64,000 nucleotides of DNA from Neostapfia colusana (lineage: Eukaryota > Streptophyta > Magnoliopsida > Poales > Poaceae), in contig JASWHV010000012.1 of assembly GCA_030760725.1 (NCBI GenBank), positions 35,061,652-35,125,651 of the forward strand, read 5' to 3'. Under the pieces are notes generated by a model. That model was not told the DNA's origin, did not search any database, and saw nothing but the letters and a program-made list of their open reading frames with translations. The position numbers were made by a program, and so were the translations under genes. The first letter of the stretch is position 1. The number at the start of each line of letters is the position of its first letter. Of this stretch, positions 10,334-20,755 are shown in pieces.

Positions 10334-13300
10334 ATGGATCGTGCTCATTCCAGGAGTGAGGTTGGTGAGTCGAGTCACGGCGAAAGTAATAAGCCACGAC
10401 AAGAAGTGCCGACATCATCAACCGGATTGGCGGAAATCTTGGCAAAGATGGCTGAGTCTCTGGATCTGTTGGTGCAACAAAGCATACGACAGGAGACACT
10501 ACAGCAAAATCCTCCGCCAAGCACTTATCTGGATTTTCTAGCAAGACAACCACCGGTTTTCTCGGAAGCGAAAGAACCGTTGGAGTCGGCTCATTGGCTC
10601 CAATGTATTGAAGCCAAGTTCGATACGCTTGAGTGCGAGGAATATCAGAAGACTCTATTTGCCGCTCAACAACTCCACGGAGCTGCTGGAGCTTGGTGGG
10701 CGGAGTACATCGCTACTCTTCCTGAAGGTCATCGAGTGACGTGGGATGAATTCCGGGATGTTTTCCGGGAACGTCACGTTTGTTCGGGAATTCTACGAAC
10801 AAAGTATCAAGACTTTCTGGAGTTAAAGCAAGGCGAAAGGAGTGCGTACGAGTACTTCAAAGAGTTTGAAGACTTGATGCAATACGCAACTCATATGGTT
10901 GACTCGGAAGCATTGAAGTGCGAGTATTTCTTCCGAGGCTTGAATGTTGAACTTAAGGAACAAGTGACCTTGTTCAATAACGGTATTTACAATGAGTTGG
11001 TAAATGCCGCTATCATTAAGGAAGACATGCATCTTCGTTGTGAAGCGGAGCTGAAAAGAAGTATACCGCCAGACAGCGATATCGAGGTTCGTCCGAACTA
11101 TCGAGTGCGATATTACTCGCCAGTTAGGCAACAAATTCAGCCAGTGGTGCAACTCTCACAACCAAGGCTGGAGTTGATCACATATGAACCTCCACCTCAA
11201 CAACAGCGGACAGAAATTATTCGTGCAACCCTACCGCAACCAGCTACGCACGAGTTATCTCCACCTCGTGTTAGTAGAGAGCTGAAGATTTCTACAACAC
11301 GAAACCGTCGTGGTGCTGAGCAGCGTCACACTCGTGTGTTGCCTCGTCCATGCTCAGATCAGCATCGCGAACCTTCACAGAAGAATCTTTCAAAAGCTGG
11401 CAGGATTAATTATACTGCTATTGAGGACATTGCTAAAGGCGAACCAGTTTTGGCGGGCATGTTCACTTTACATGAACAGCCCATTTTCGTGTTATTTGAT
11501 TCCGGGGCCACCCACAATTTTATTAGCAGAGACTATGTGCTGAAGAATAATCTTCCATTTAGCACAGTTAAGCATCCATTTCATATCAGCTCACCCGGAG
11601 GCAAGATATCAACAGATGAGATGGTCTCTCGGGCACCGTTATGTTTGGGTGGAAACATCTATCCTGCGAGCCTTATCATACTCAAAGGCCAAAGGATTGA
11701 TATTATCTTGGGGATGTCATGGTTGACACATTATGGAGCTATCTTTGATATCAGCTCTCGAACTGTCCAACTGAATTCCCCAATACACGGTTGCAACACG
11801 TTGAATCTTGTGGATCCATCACAACAAGTTGCAGCAGTGCATCAGATTGAAGCTCCTAAAATTGAGGATATTCCAGTGGTATGTGAATATCCAGATGTGT
11901 TTCCCGAAGACTTGCCGGGCATGCCGCCCGAACGTGATGTAGAGTTCAAGATTGAACTAGCACCGGGAACAACACCTATTTCTCGGCGACCATATAAAAT
12001 GGCACCGAAGGAGCTAGCAGAATTGAAGGAGCAGCTTAATGACCTCAGGGAAAAAGGTTTTATACGCCCAAGTTCATCACCTTGGGGCTGTTCCGCACTC
12101 TTCGTGAAGAAGAAGGACGAGACGTTGAGACTATGCGTAGATTATCGTCCACTGAATGCTGTCACTATCAAGAATAAGTATCCACTACCACGCATTGACA
12201 TTTTGTTCGATCAACTAGTGGGTGCTAAGGTATTTTCCAAGATGGATCTTCGGTCCGGGTATCACCAGATAAAGATCCGGGCAGAAGATGTACCTAAGAC
12301 GGCGTTCTCAACAAGATATGGTCTTTATGAATATCTTGTCATGTCCTTTGGGTTGACCAATGCTCCGGCTCACTTTATGTATCTCATGAACTCTGTGTTC
12401 ATGCCGGAGTTAGACAAGTTCGTCGTGGTTTTCATCGACGACATTTTGGTCTATTCAAAGTCAGAAGAAGAACATGCTGAACATTTGCGTATTGTACTCC
12501 AACGCTTGAGGGACCACAAGCTATATGCAAAGTTCAGTAAATGTGAGTTTTGGATCAGCAAAGTGCCGTTTCTTGGGCATATTATTTCAGCGGAAGGCAT
12601 CGCTGTGGACCCAAGTAAAATCGAGCAAGTGCTGAATTGGAAATCTCCAACATCTGTTCATGAAGTGAGGAGTTTCCTAGGTTTAGCGGGCTATTACCGG
12701 AGATTCATTCCAAACTTCTCCAAAGTCGCTAAACCTATGACGGAGCTTTTGAAGAAAAGCACCAAATATGATTGGAGCGATTCATGTGAACAAGCTTTTC
12801 AAACATTAGTGAAGCATCTCACTACAGCTCCAGTTTTGGCCCAGCCGGACACTACGAAGCCGTTTGATGTTTATTGTGATGCATCCGGCATCGGTTTGGG
12901 TTGTGTGTTGATGCAAGAAGGACGTGTGGTCGCGTATGGATCCCGACAACTCAGGGGTCATGAGCAGAATTACCCGACGCACGACCTTGAACTAGCTGCA
13001 GTGGTTTTAGCATTAAAAATGTGGAGACATTATCTACTAGGCAATCTAGTACATCTCTACACTGACCACAAAAGCTTGAAGTACATCTTCACACAGAAGG
13101 AACTGAATATGAGGCAGCGAAGATGGCTAGAATTGATCAAGGACTATGAACTTGAAATTCATTACCATCCTGGTAAGGCGAATGTGGTTGCCGACGCACT
13201 TAGTCGGAAAGCTCACGTTCACCACTTAGCCATGGCTGCACATGAAGAAGGAGAACCAAGCCTGCGCTTAGTTCCCTACGGATCGCTGTTCAACCTCGCT

Positions 13301-14752
13301 CTTATTCCTACAATCCGAGATGAGATTGTAGAGGCTCAGAAGAGAGACAGAGGTATGTCTCATATCCGGAGGAGAGTGGACAGCGGTGAATTGAAGATGT
13401 TCCGCAAGGATGAAGAGGGTACTCTATGGTTTAACAACCGTATAGTTGTACCCCGAAACATGAAATTGCGGAGGAAGATATTGGATGAAGCACATTTATC
13501 CAAGTACTCCATTCATCCGGGAAGCAATAAAATGTACCAGGACTTGAAATCAAAGTTCTGGTGGACACGGATGAAAAGAGAGACTGCGAAGTACGTATCC
13601 GAGTGTGATACGTGTCGGCGGGTTAAAGCCGACCATATGCGGAAAGCCGGACCACTTCAACCGCTAAAGGTTCCAGCATGGAAGTGGGAAGACATAAGCA
13701 TGGACTTCATCGTCGGTTTACCCATGACCAGCAACAAGCATGATTCTATTTGGGTAATCGTTGATCGTTTGACCAAGACCGCTCATTTTATTCCAGTCCA
13801 TACTAAATATGTGGCAAAGAAGTATGCGGAGCTGTTCATCTCGAAAATCGTGTGTTTCCACGGGGTTCCCCGCACTATCGTGTCTGACCGAGGTGCGTTG
13901 TTCGTATCCAGATTTTGGGAGCAACTGCATGCTTCCTTGGGAACCAAATTAATTCGGAGTTCAGCATATCATCCGCAAACTGATGGTCAAACGGAGAGAG
14001 TCAATCAGATCCTAGAGGATATGCTACGGGCATGTGTCATCAGTCATGGAAAGAATTGGGATGACCATCTACCGTTAGCAGAATTCTCATATAATAACGG
14101 TTATCAATCCAGCATCAAGATGGCCCCGTACGAAGCTCTTTATGGCCGGAAGTGCCGCACACCACTAAATTGGTGTGAGTCCGGCGAGAGAGTGGTCTAC
14201 GGGATTGATCTGGTGAATGAAGCCGAGGAACGAGTGCGAGTGATTCAAGCCAATTTAAGGGCTGCTCAATCTCGGCAGAAGAGTTATGCAGACAAACGAC
14301 GTCGACCTCTTCACTTCGACATCGGGGACCATGTGTATCTTCGTGTCTCTCCGATGAAAGGGGTTCATCGGTTTGGAGTGAAGGGAAAGCTTGCTCCGCG
14401 ATTCATCGGGCCGTTTGCTGTCACTGAGATATGCGGACCCGTGGCCTATCGTCTGGAGCTACCGGCGTCACTTTCGGGTATTCACAATGTTTTCCACGTC
14501 TCTCAGCTGCGGAAATGTCTTAAGTACCCAACCGCAGTTCATATGGAGAACATTGAGGATCTTCAACCGGATCTCACTTATTCGGAGTATCCGATACAGA
14601 TTATTGACGAGAAGACTCGCGCCACAAGAAATCGGACATTGCGATTTTACAAAGTCTTGTGGAGCAACCACACCGCTGATGAAGCCACGTGGGAAAGCGA
14701 GGATTTTCTCCGTTTAAATTTTCCCGACTTGTTTGTACCATATGTCCAGTAG
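10334..14752 (+). CDS. Complete gag-pol polyprotein, family A copy A2 (1472 aa)
   Basis: A single uninterrupted frame that would encode particle and replication proteins of a chromovirus. The ATG at 10334 follows TTGCAGC and is the first start before the gag homology. Domains: capsid-type gag about 70-185, a Pro/Gln-rich linker 205-330, protease with D389-SGA, RT with FIDD 700-703, RNase H residues D849, E886, D911 and D954, integrase H1054/H1061/C1091/C1094, triad D1124, D1185, E1221 with 35-residue spacing, GPF at 1359-1361, and a chromodomain about 1425-1466 ending near the C-terminus. All catalytic residues I can check are present. The linker has no CCHC zinc knuckle, which is unusual for this lineage. 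Gag and pol share one frame, so no frameshift signal is needed. Confidence 0.96.
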   Translation: MDRAHSRSEVGESSHGESNKPRQEVPTSSTGLAEILAKMAESLDLLVQQSIRQETLQQNPPPSTYLDFLARQPPVFSEAKEPLESAHWLQCIEAKFDTLECEEYQKTLFAAQQLHGAAGAWWAEYIATLPEGHRVTWDEFRDVFRERHVCSGILRTKYQDFLELKQGERSAYEYFKEFEDLMQYATHMVDSEALKCEYFFRGLNVELKEQVTLFNNGIYNELVNAAIIKEDMHLRCEAELKRSIPPDSDIEVRPNYRVRYYSPVRQQIQPVVQLSQPRLELITYEPPPQQQRTEIIRATLPQPATHELSPPRVSRELKISTTRNRRGAEQRHTRVLPRPCSDQHREPSQKNLSKAGRINYTAIEDIAKGEPVLAGMFTLHEQPIFVLFDSGATHNFISRDYVLKNNLPFSTVKHPFHISSPGGKISTDEMVSRAPLCLGGNIYPASLIILKGQRIDIILGMSWLTHYGAIFDISSRTVQLNSPIHGCNTLNLVDPSQQVAAVHQIEAPKIEDIPVVCEYPDVFPEDLPGMPPERDVEFKIELAPGTTPISRRPYKMAPKELAELKEQLNDLREKGFIRPSSSPWGCSALFVKKKDETLRLCVDYRPLNAVTIKNKYPLPRIDILFDQLVGAKVFSKMDLRSGYHQIKIRAEDVPKTAFSTRYGLYEYLVMSFGLTNAPAHFMYLMNSVFMPELDKFVVVFIDDILVYSKSEEEHAEHLRIVLQRLRDHKLYAKFSKCEFWISKVPFLGHIISAEGIAVDPSKIEQVLNWKSPTSVHEVRSFLGLAGYYRRFIPNFSKVAKPMTELLKKSTKYDWSDSCEQAFQTLVKHLTTAPVLAQPDTTKPFDVYCDASGIGLGCVLMQEGRVVAYGSRQLRGHEQNYPTHDLELAAVVLALKMWRHYLLGNLVHLYTDHKSLKYIFTQKELNMRQRRWLELIKDYELEIHYHPGKANVVADALSRKAHVHHLAMAAHEEGEPSLRLVPYGSLFNLALIPTIRDEIVEAQKRDRGMSHIRRRVDSGELKMFRKDEEGTLWFNNRIVVPRNMKLRRKILDEAHLSKYSIHPGSNKMYQDLKSKFWWTRMKRETAKYVSECDTCRRVKADHMRKAGPLQPLKVPAWKWEDISMDFIVGLPMTSNKHDSIWVIVDRLTKTAHFIPVHTKYVAKKYAELFISKIVCFHGVPRTIVSDRGALFVSRFWEQLHASLGTKLIRSSAYHPQTDGQTERVNQILEDMLRACVISHGKNWDDHLPLAEFSYNNGYQSSIKMAPYEALYGRKCRTPLNWCESGERVVYGIDLVNEAEERVRVIQANLRAAQSRQKSYADKRRRPLHFDIGDHVYLRVSPMKGVHRFGVKGKLAPRFIGPFAVTEICGPVAYRLELPASLSGIHNVFHVSQLRKCLKYPTAVHMENIEDLQPDLTYSEYPIQIIDEKTRATRNRTLRFYKVLWSNHTADEATWESEDFLRLNFPDLFVPYVQ

Positions 14753-14801
14753 TCATTCTCCCTTCTTCTTTCTTTTTGTAATCTCGGGACGAGATTCTTT
14801 T

Positions 14802-14814
14802 AAGGGGGGAGGAA
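14802..14814 (+). other. Polypurine tract, A2
   Basis: The same purine tract as in A1, immediately before the TGTAACAGCC start of the 3' LTR. Confidence 0.85.
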
Positions 14815-17800
14815 TGTAACAGCCCTAACTTTTGTAAAGTTTGATGTCAGCTCATAAAACAAAGTTAAGGCAACAAAAGACTATAATTGTGTCACATGAA
14901 ATGAGGAACACACATATGGACATGTGAGGGAGTTAAAAAAATTTCTCTAGCCCATGCTCAACACATGTTAACCTAGGGGAAATAATTACACTTCTAAAAA
15001 CTCTAACTCATATGCACCTTCTCTATGAGTAGAGTGGAGGAAATTTAAATGCAATTTGAATTCTTTTGAAAGGATTCTTATTCAGATTGTACAAAGGCCT
15101 ATATGTGAGAGCATAGATGCATTTCTCCTGTATTCAAGAGACTAAGTTTCAAATTTGGAGAATTTTAGGTTTCATATACTATTTATTCCGAGGATTAAAT
15201 GAGGGCACGTTCAAATTCAAACTTAAATTTGAATTTCGAACCAAACATACTCAATTTCAAAATCTGATTTCAGATTTGAGTTCCTCATAATTCTTTTAAC
15301 CTATACTCCAAGTTTGATCAAATTCGGAGCTCGTTTGCTAATTTAAATTGAAATGGGGGATAAGAGGGAGAATTGTGGCTGTGGACCCCACATGTCATAC
15401 ACCACAATTGAACAGCAGACTCTATTTCCTCCCCGAGGCACACACGCTCGACAGCAGCAGCTGGGCACGCTCGGTGGCTCAGCTCCAGCTCCTGCTTGCT
15501 TGCTCGTTCTGATCCTCACACCAGACAGTGCACGAAGCCAATTTCTCTCTTCTTCACCGTTCTGTCTGCTCCCGTGAAGTTATCTCCCGAGCAGAACAGA
15601 ATCAGCCGCTGCTCTGTTCCTCTGCTGCGCCCAACTGAATCAAGCGCCCTTTGCCCCAGCTTTCCACAGCAAAGACCATCGCCCATCAGTGCTCTGGCCG
15701 GCTAGCACTCTTCCCCCGCTGTTCCATGCTTGCTGGCGCCTAGAAACGGCAAAGCTTCCACTGTCCCGAACTGAAACTGAAGAAGCTGGAACTGGACGCC
15801 GTGGACAGCCCAAACCAGAAGGGATCACGCCCAAGCAAGCCACCCCATCTGTGCACCAACAAGTCTAGTTTCTCACCTCCAAAGCTCAGCCCCAGCCATT
15901 GATCACAGAGGGAGAATTTCAAGTTTTTCTCCCGGGCGGCAGAAACGGACCTTGAGGTAAAGAATTGTAAAATTCGTCCTCAATTCATGTTTGTTGGGTC
16001 TCAAACTTCATACACAGGTTGTTAACTTCCTAGCACACCTCCTCCATCGATTTTAGACCAAGAAATTGAGTGTAGAGTGAGCAGTCCGAGCTCTTTTAGA
16101 GGCTTTGCCGCTGGACCCTATCGGGTGCACGGTGCCGATGGGTTTAGAGCCATCTCCAGCTGGTTTAAACCTCATGCCGGTCTTCTAGATGTTTCCCTGG
16201 TGCTGTAGAGCCCAAGAACCGACCATTTGGTGGAGAATTCACCGTGCAAGACCTCGCCGGAGCTCTAGGGTTAGCTGTGGCCGGTGCGCACTGCTTTCCG
16301 GCGAGTTTCAGCCGCCGGGGACCTCACCAATGAGTTCAGCAGGGTGGAAAATGGGGGGGCGGCCAGCAGGGGGTCCGGAGGTGGCCGGGAAGCTCATTTC
16401 CGGCGACCTCACCGGAGGCAGCCGCCACTGCTCTGTTTTGGCGCGTGGCTGGAGGTTAGGGATGACGAGTGGGACCCACTGTCAGCATTTAAATATTTTC
16501 CAGATTTTCCCACTCTAGTTCAAACTTTGGAGAGCCATAACTTTGTGTAGGAATGTCCAAAAATTGTAAAACAAATTTTGTTGGATTCCTCTAAAAGAGT
16601 ACTATCCAGGGGTGCAGACCAATGTTTATGAAAATCCCTGAATTTGGCTCATTAATTCATTTAAGAAAAATCTTGTCTGAATTTTTACAGGAGTTCTGCT
16701 TATTGGAAAATTCCCAAATTTTGACAGAACATTCTTACAAAATTCCTTGAACTCCAGTAAAAATTTCAGAGGCATTGGACCTAATTTGCTTGGTCAAATA
16801 ATGTGTTCATTCCTTATGTCTCTGAAAAATAGGAAAAATAAACAGAGACAATTTCAGCTTTTCCCCAATCCTTGTAAAATCCATATCTCCATGTATCAAA
16901 CTCCAAAAATAGTAAAACCAATTCCTATGGACTCAGGACATTTTGTACTTCACAAAAAGTCTACTTTTCAGCATAGGAAAGCTTAATATCTAGGGGGTAA
17001 AGGCAGATTAGTGAAAACCACATAAGGATTTGTTGTGCTCACATGAAGCCATTTCATGAGCTCAATTTTTGCACACTGCCTGAATACCTTCCATAGAGGC
17101 TGTGGTTAAATTCTCAGCTTCATTGGACCTCTGGAACTTGAGCTACCATCTTTTAGGTTTAAGTGTTCATATAATGGACTTAATCACATGGTGATTATTA
17201 GTATCTCTTTTCACCCTAGCTTTCATCTTCTCTAAGGTTTAGATCCAACAACAGAAACCTTGCTGTTGTTTATCTCTCATATGCGTGAGTTAACTTGAAC
17301 AACAGTTTTGAAACAGTTTCTAAATTGCTTTTGAAATATATGTGCATTGCAATATAATAGCTCACGTGACGTCGACGTTCGACGAGGATCCGACTCTACA
17401 GCGAGGATCTCCATCTCGAGACGAGTTTGGCGGATTCTCCGGAGGAAGACTAACTTCTAGCTTCTAACAAAAACCGTTGAGCAAGGCAAGCCCCGGTTTG
17501 CATATCGTTACCATTTTAAATTTTGCTTTACTTCACATCATGTTTGTTAGACTTGAGTGCATTATGTCTAGGATGATTGAAACCCACTTGCATGACTATT
17601 ACATCCCTAATTAGAAGGTTTAGTGTAGGCTTTGCCACGTTGTAGATGCTAGGCTAATGTTGTAACTAGCTCGGTAGAAGTCGAGTAGTAAAAAGCTACT
17701 CGCGAGAAAGTTCGAGTAAGGGAGTTACTCGCGAGAGATAAATGATAAGAGCACCCTCATGAATATGAGATGGGGACGGGGATGTTCCTGTAGGATGGAG

Positions 17801-18994
17801 CGCTCAAGGTTGGTCTCGACCTGCGATGGGTGTGACAATGCTTGAGACCACATTTGGCCTGGACCGGGATGGTAAGGCAAATGTGGAGGTTGGTTGTAGC
17901 CCCGTCCGTGTCGGTTAAGGACCGTATGTATGCGGCCCTGCTGGACAAGATTGAGCTGTACCGGATATATAGTGGGGTATGGGACCCATGAAACCGATGT
18001 AACACGATGGACCGTGATATAGAAACTCATCCTTCGCGTGGGAATGGCGTTGAGAAGGCGGGAGGTGTAAATCCTTTAGCGGGCAACTTCGACGTGTCCG
18101 CGTAGAGGACCATCCTGCTCGGCGCGAAGCGTTTTTCTATGTCGGGGTGTCGTGTGAAAGGTTGCTGCATACAACGTAAGAAAGAGCTCTTGAGAGAGTC
18201 TTTCGAGGCGGGTGTATGTGTCGTGTATTCCGGGTTGTTATTGATTCGAATCACCGTCGCTCGCGGAAGAGGATTGAGCATACTTGCCCACTGCGCCGTG
18301 ACTTAGTAAAAAGATGAACTAAGTCTCTTAACTTGCTGTTTGTGGATTAATCACTGTATTGGAACCTTGACTGAAGTAGATATAGAGCCAACTAAATTTC
18401 ATTTCCACCTTAGGCTAGCAACATCGGGATAAGCGTTTCTTGTTTGATTGTGGACTTCCGATGTTGTGAGGCGTGAGGACCACTAAAATGAAGGCTATAA
18501 GAATCTGAATATAAGGATCAAGTTTAGTCATGATGCATTTTGCAAATTCCTATGCCTACTTTCTTGCTACCCCTGCATTTAGAGTTGCATGTTTAGGAGT
18601 GACGGGTAAGTCTTGTTGAGCCTTAGTGCTCACGGTTGCTTCTGAGTTGTTTTTGCAGGTAGCAGGATGCCTGCTATGAAGAGGGTTGTTCGGTGAGACG
18701 ATGAACTTCACGGTTTGTTCAACTCATCGGAAACCTAGCCGCTGCCTTTCTTTGGTGAAGCTAGTAGGAAGCGTTCCCGGGCTGAACGACTTCTCTTCGG
18801 CGTAGTAGGGTCGAGAGTGAGTAGTTTGTCCAGCAAATTTAAATTTCCGCTGCGTGTGTACATCATGTTGTAAAAGATCTTATCTTTAAAAAAAAAGGGT
18901 TCTGTTATGTTCTTATCATCTTTTCGTGCATGCTGTTGGCTGCCGCATCGCACGGCACCACCCACTGCGATTCCCGGGCCGGGCGCGTCCCACA
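14815..18994 (+). repeat. 3' LTR of A2, 4180 bp
   Basis: Same length and termini as 4364-8543. The only substitution I noticed is at 18940, where G becomes C in the second base of the U5 hairpin stem. G is present in A3, C1 and C2, so C is the derived state. Near-identity of the two LTRs points to recent insertion or recent duplication. It is followed at 18995 by TCTTTATTGC, which aligns with the C2 LTR near 49387, so A2 ends inside a C LTR. Confidence 0.93.
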
Positions 18995-19461
18995 TCTTTA
19001 TTGCAAAAATCCTTTCCTATCTTACATACCCTTGCACGTAGAGTTCCATGCCTAGGGTTGACGGTTAAGACTTGCTGAGCCTTCATGCTCACGGTTGCAA
19101 TATTTGAGCTGTGTGCAGGTGAGAGGTATGAGGAAGGTTCCGAGGATGAGGCGATGCCCCCGACGGGGTACACGGCCGAGCTGGAGCCATGCACGCCGCC
19201 GTGATGCTCCGGTTCCATGCTGCTAGTGTGTAGCGTCCCCGGGCTGGACGGCTGCACTTTTGCATAGCTAGGATGAGAGGCCTTATATGTATATTACTTC
19301 CGCTGTATGAATAGGTTTTGTAAAAAGACTTCCGCTGTTTTATATCAAATAAAAGTTTGTATGTTACCCTTGATTCTTTTCATGTGTGCTGTTGGGTGCC
19401 GCATCGCACGGCACCACCCTATGCAATCCTGGAGTGGGTGAACCACGGGGTGGTCCTCACA
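18995..19461 (+). repeat. 3' tail of a family C LTR (C1), interrupted by the A array
   Basis: Aligns with 49387-49845 of C2, including the conserved CCATG..TAGGGTTG.CGGTTAAG block, a TGTGCAGGTGAGAG block, an AATAAA, the U5 hairpin at 19395-19415 and the terminal CCACGGGGTGGTCCTCACA. The left part of this LTR and the rest of C1 lie beyond the A array, outside the window. The next bases, TGATGCAG, resume a B LTR, so C1 had inserted in that B LTR. Confidence 0.85.
19348..19353 (+). promoter_or_regulatory. Putative polyadenylation signal in C1 LTR
   Basis: AATAAA about 47 bp before the conserved U5 hairpin. The same arrangement occurs in C2 at 49733-49738, supporting the plus orientation of family C. 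Confidence 0.5.
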
Positions 19462-20688
19462 TGATGCAGTGTGGCTTACGAATTTCTCGGATCGGTGCAA
19501 ACCTCACTTTTGCACACCGGCGCGAAAACATGAAATTCCGGCTTGAGCAGCGCTCGTCACGCCGCGGGAGCTTACAGAAAAGAAAGAGGGGTTGAAGGCG
19601 AACCTCTTTGCTGTTTACAGCTCCATGAACGGTGGGCTGTGGTGGCCGGAAGGACGGTTCCCGCAGCGGCGGCTCGAGCTGAACCGGCAGGGCAAAGATC
19701 GCCGCGGTGGAGCATGGGGAAGGCTGCGCAGGGCCTGGAACCGATGCGAAGGTGTTGAAGGTGGCTTGGCGCACCCGGTGCTGGTCTCAGATCGCCGGGA
19801 GGGTCACTGGATCGGCCGGGCGATGAGGACCGACGGTTCACTCGGGCGGCGAGGTGTTTCGGCGTTTAGGGTGGAAGTGCGATGAGGCAGCGGTGGAAGG
19901 CGCCGGTGACCGCTCGGGCGGGTAGATAAAGACCCAGGGAGTCGGTTCCGCGGCTGAGATCGGCAAGCAGCTGGTGGCTTCGCCGTTTCTTCGCCGTGGC
20001 GGCAGCTGCAGCGCGCGCGGTTACCCGAGCTGAGCTCTCAGTCGGTTTCTTTTGCTTCAGTGGCTGACATGTGAGTCCCACCCGGTGTTTTAACCTCTGA
20101 AATTCACTACTAATCACTGTTGTAAACAGTGATCCCCAAAATACCCATGGTGATTCAAATTATTCACCCATGAGCCATTTGAATTGAGTAGAATTCAAAT
20201 TGGGTTTGGTTTGAATGAATTTCAGCACAAGTTCAGTTTTGAATTCAAATAAAGTTTGAATTTGCCCCGCTTAGCTCATGTCAAGATCAACTCCAAATGG
20301 AGTGAAAATTGGTGTGTGAGCTCACAAAAATGTGCTGAGTAAGAATATGCCTCCCACTTTTAAATTCATGGGATAAAAACAGTTTGAATTTGAATATGGT
20401 CTCAAACTGCCCTCTTTCTAACTATACCCAAAATGACCTCAAAAAGGTTTTGAATTTGGGTGAAACTTGGCATGGACATCCTTAGCAATGTGTAGGAGTT
20501 TTCATATGTCCAGCCCACCTATATCACATGTGGGAAATACCACTTTTGCAATATGTGAGTTTGTTCTCTAATGAGCATGTTGATGGTGGTTACTTGCTCT
20601 TCATTTGTGTTCATCAACTTTCCTCAAATAAGGTGTGTGGTGTGGTTATGAACACTTCAAATGTGTGTCAAAAACTTAGGCCCTTACA
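19462..20688 (-). repeat. Truncated 3' LTR of B1
   Basis: Aligns with 28596-29821 of the shared LTR. In sense orientation it starts TGTAAGGGCC at 20688 right after the polypurine tract. It is cut at 19462 by the C1 insertion. It holds the AT-rich first kilobase and part of the GC-rich block of the B LTR. Short open frames in the GC-rich part also occur in the other B LTRs but have no recognised domain. Confidence 0.88.
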
Positions 20689-20703
20689 TTTCTCCCCCCT
20701 TAA
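20689..20703 (-). other. Polypurine tract, B1
   Basis: On the minus strand a TTAAGGGGGGAGAAA-type purine run ends at the LTR start. The nearby ATCTCGGGACGAGATT palindrome (about 20709-20723) is shared with family A downstream of pol. Confidence 0.8.
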
Positions 20704-20755
20704 AAGAATCTCGTCCCGAGATTATTAGGTGAAAATGAGAGAGGACAGTGGAAAA

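Larger units (their letters stand above)
1..18994 (+). mobile_element. Family A Ty3/gypsy chromovirus array with shared LTR (A1-A2)
   Basis: The order is gag-pol (A1, cut by the window edge), one LTR, primer site and leader, a second gag-pol (A2), and a second LTR. Everything from base 1 to 8543 recurs at a constant offset of 10451 bp with no net indel. I noticed only two substitutions by eye, at 2038/12489 and 8489/18940. A1's downstream LTR is also A2's upstream LTR, so these are not two independent insertions side by side. The right edge joins directly to a C-type LTR tail at 18995. The left edge is outside the window, so target-site duplication and total copy number cannot be judged. Unequal LTR recombination, template switching during reverse transcription and assembly error are all possible origins. 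Confidence 0.93.

Noticed and set aside
18995..19461. Independent solo LTR or promoter between the A and B arrays
   Set aside because: It matches only the last part of the C LTR and has no TG start, so it is the right-hand piece of an interrupted C element.
19386..20117. Several overlapping GC-rich frames in the B LTR (also 28416-29251 and 37551-38386)
   Set aside because: Frames on both strands overlap one another in the GC-rich LTR half. No start context, domain or codon signal favours any of them.
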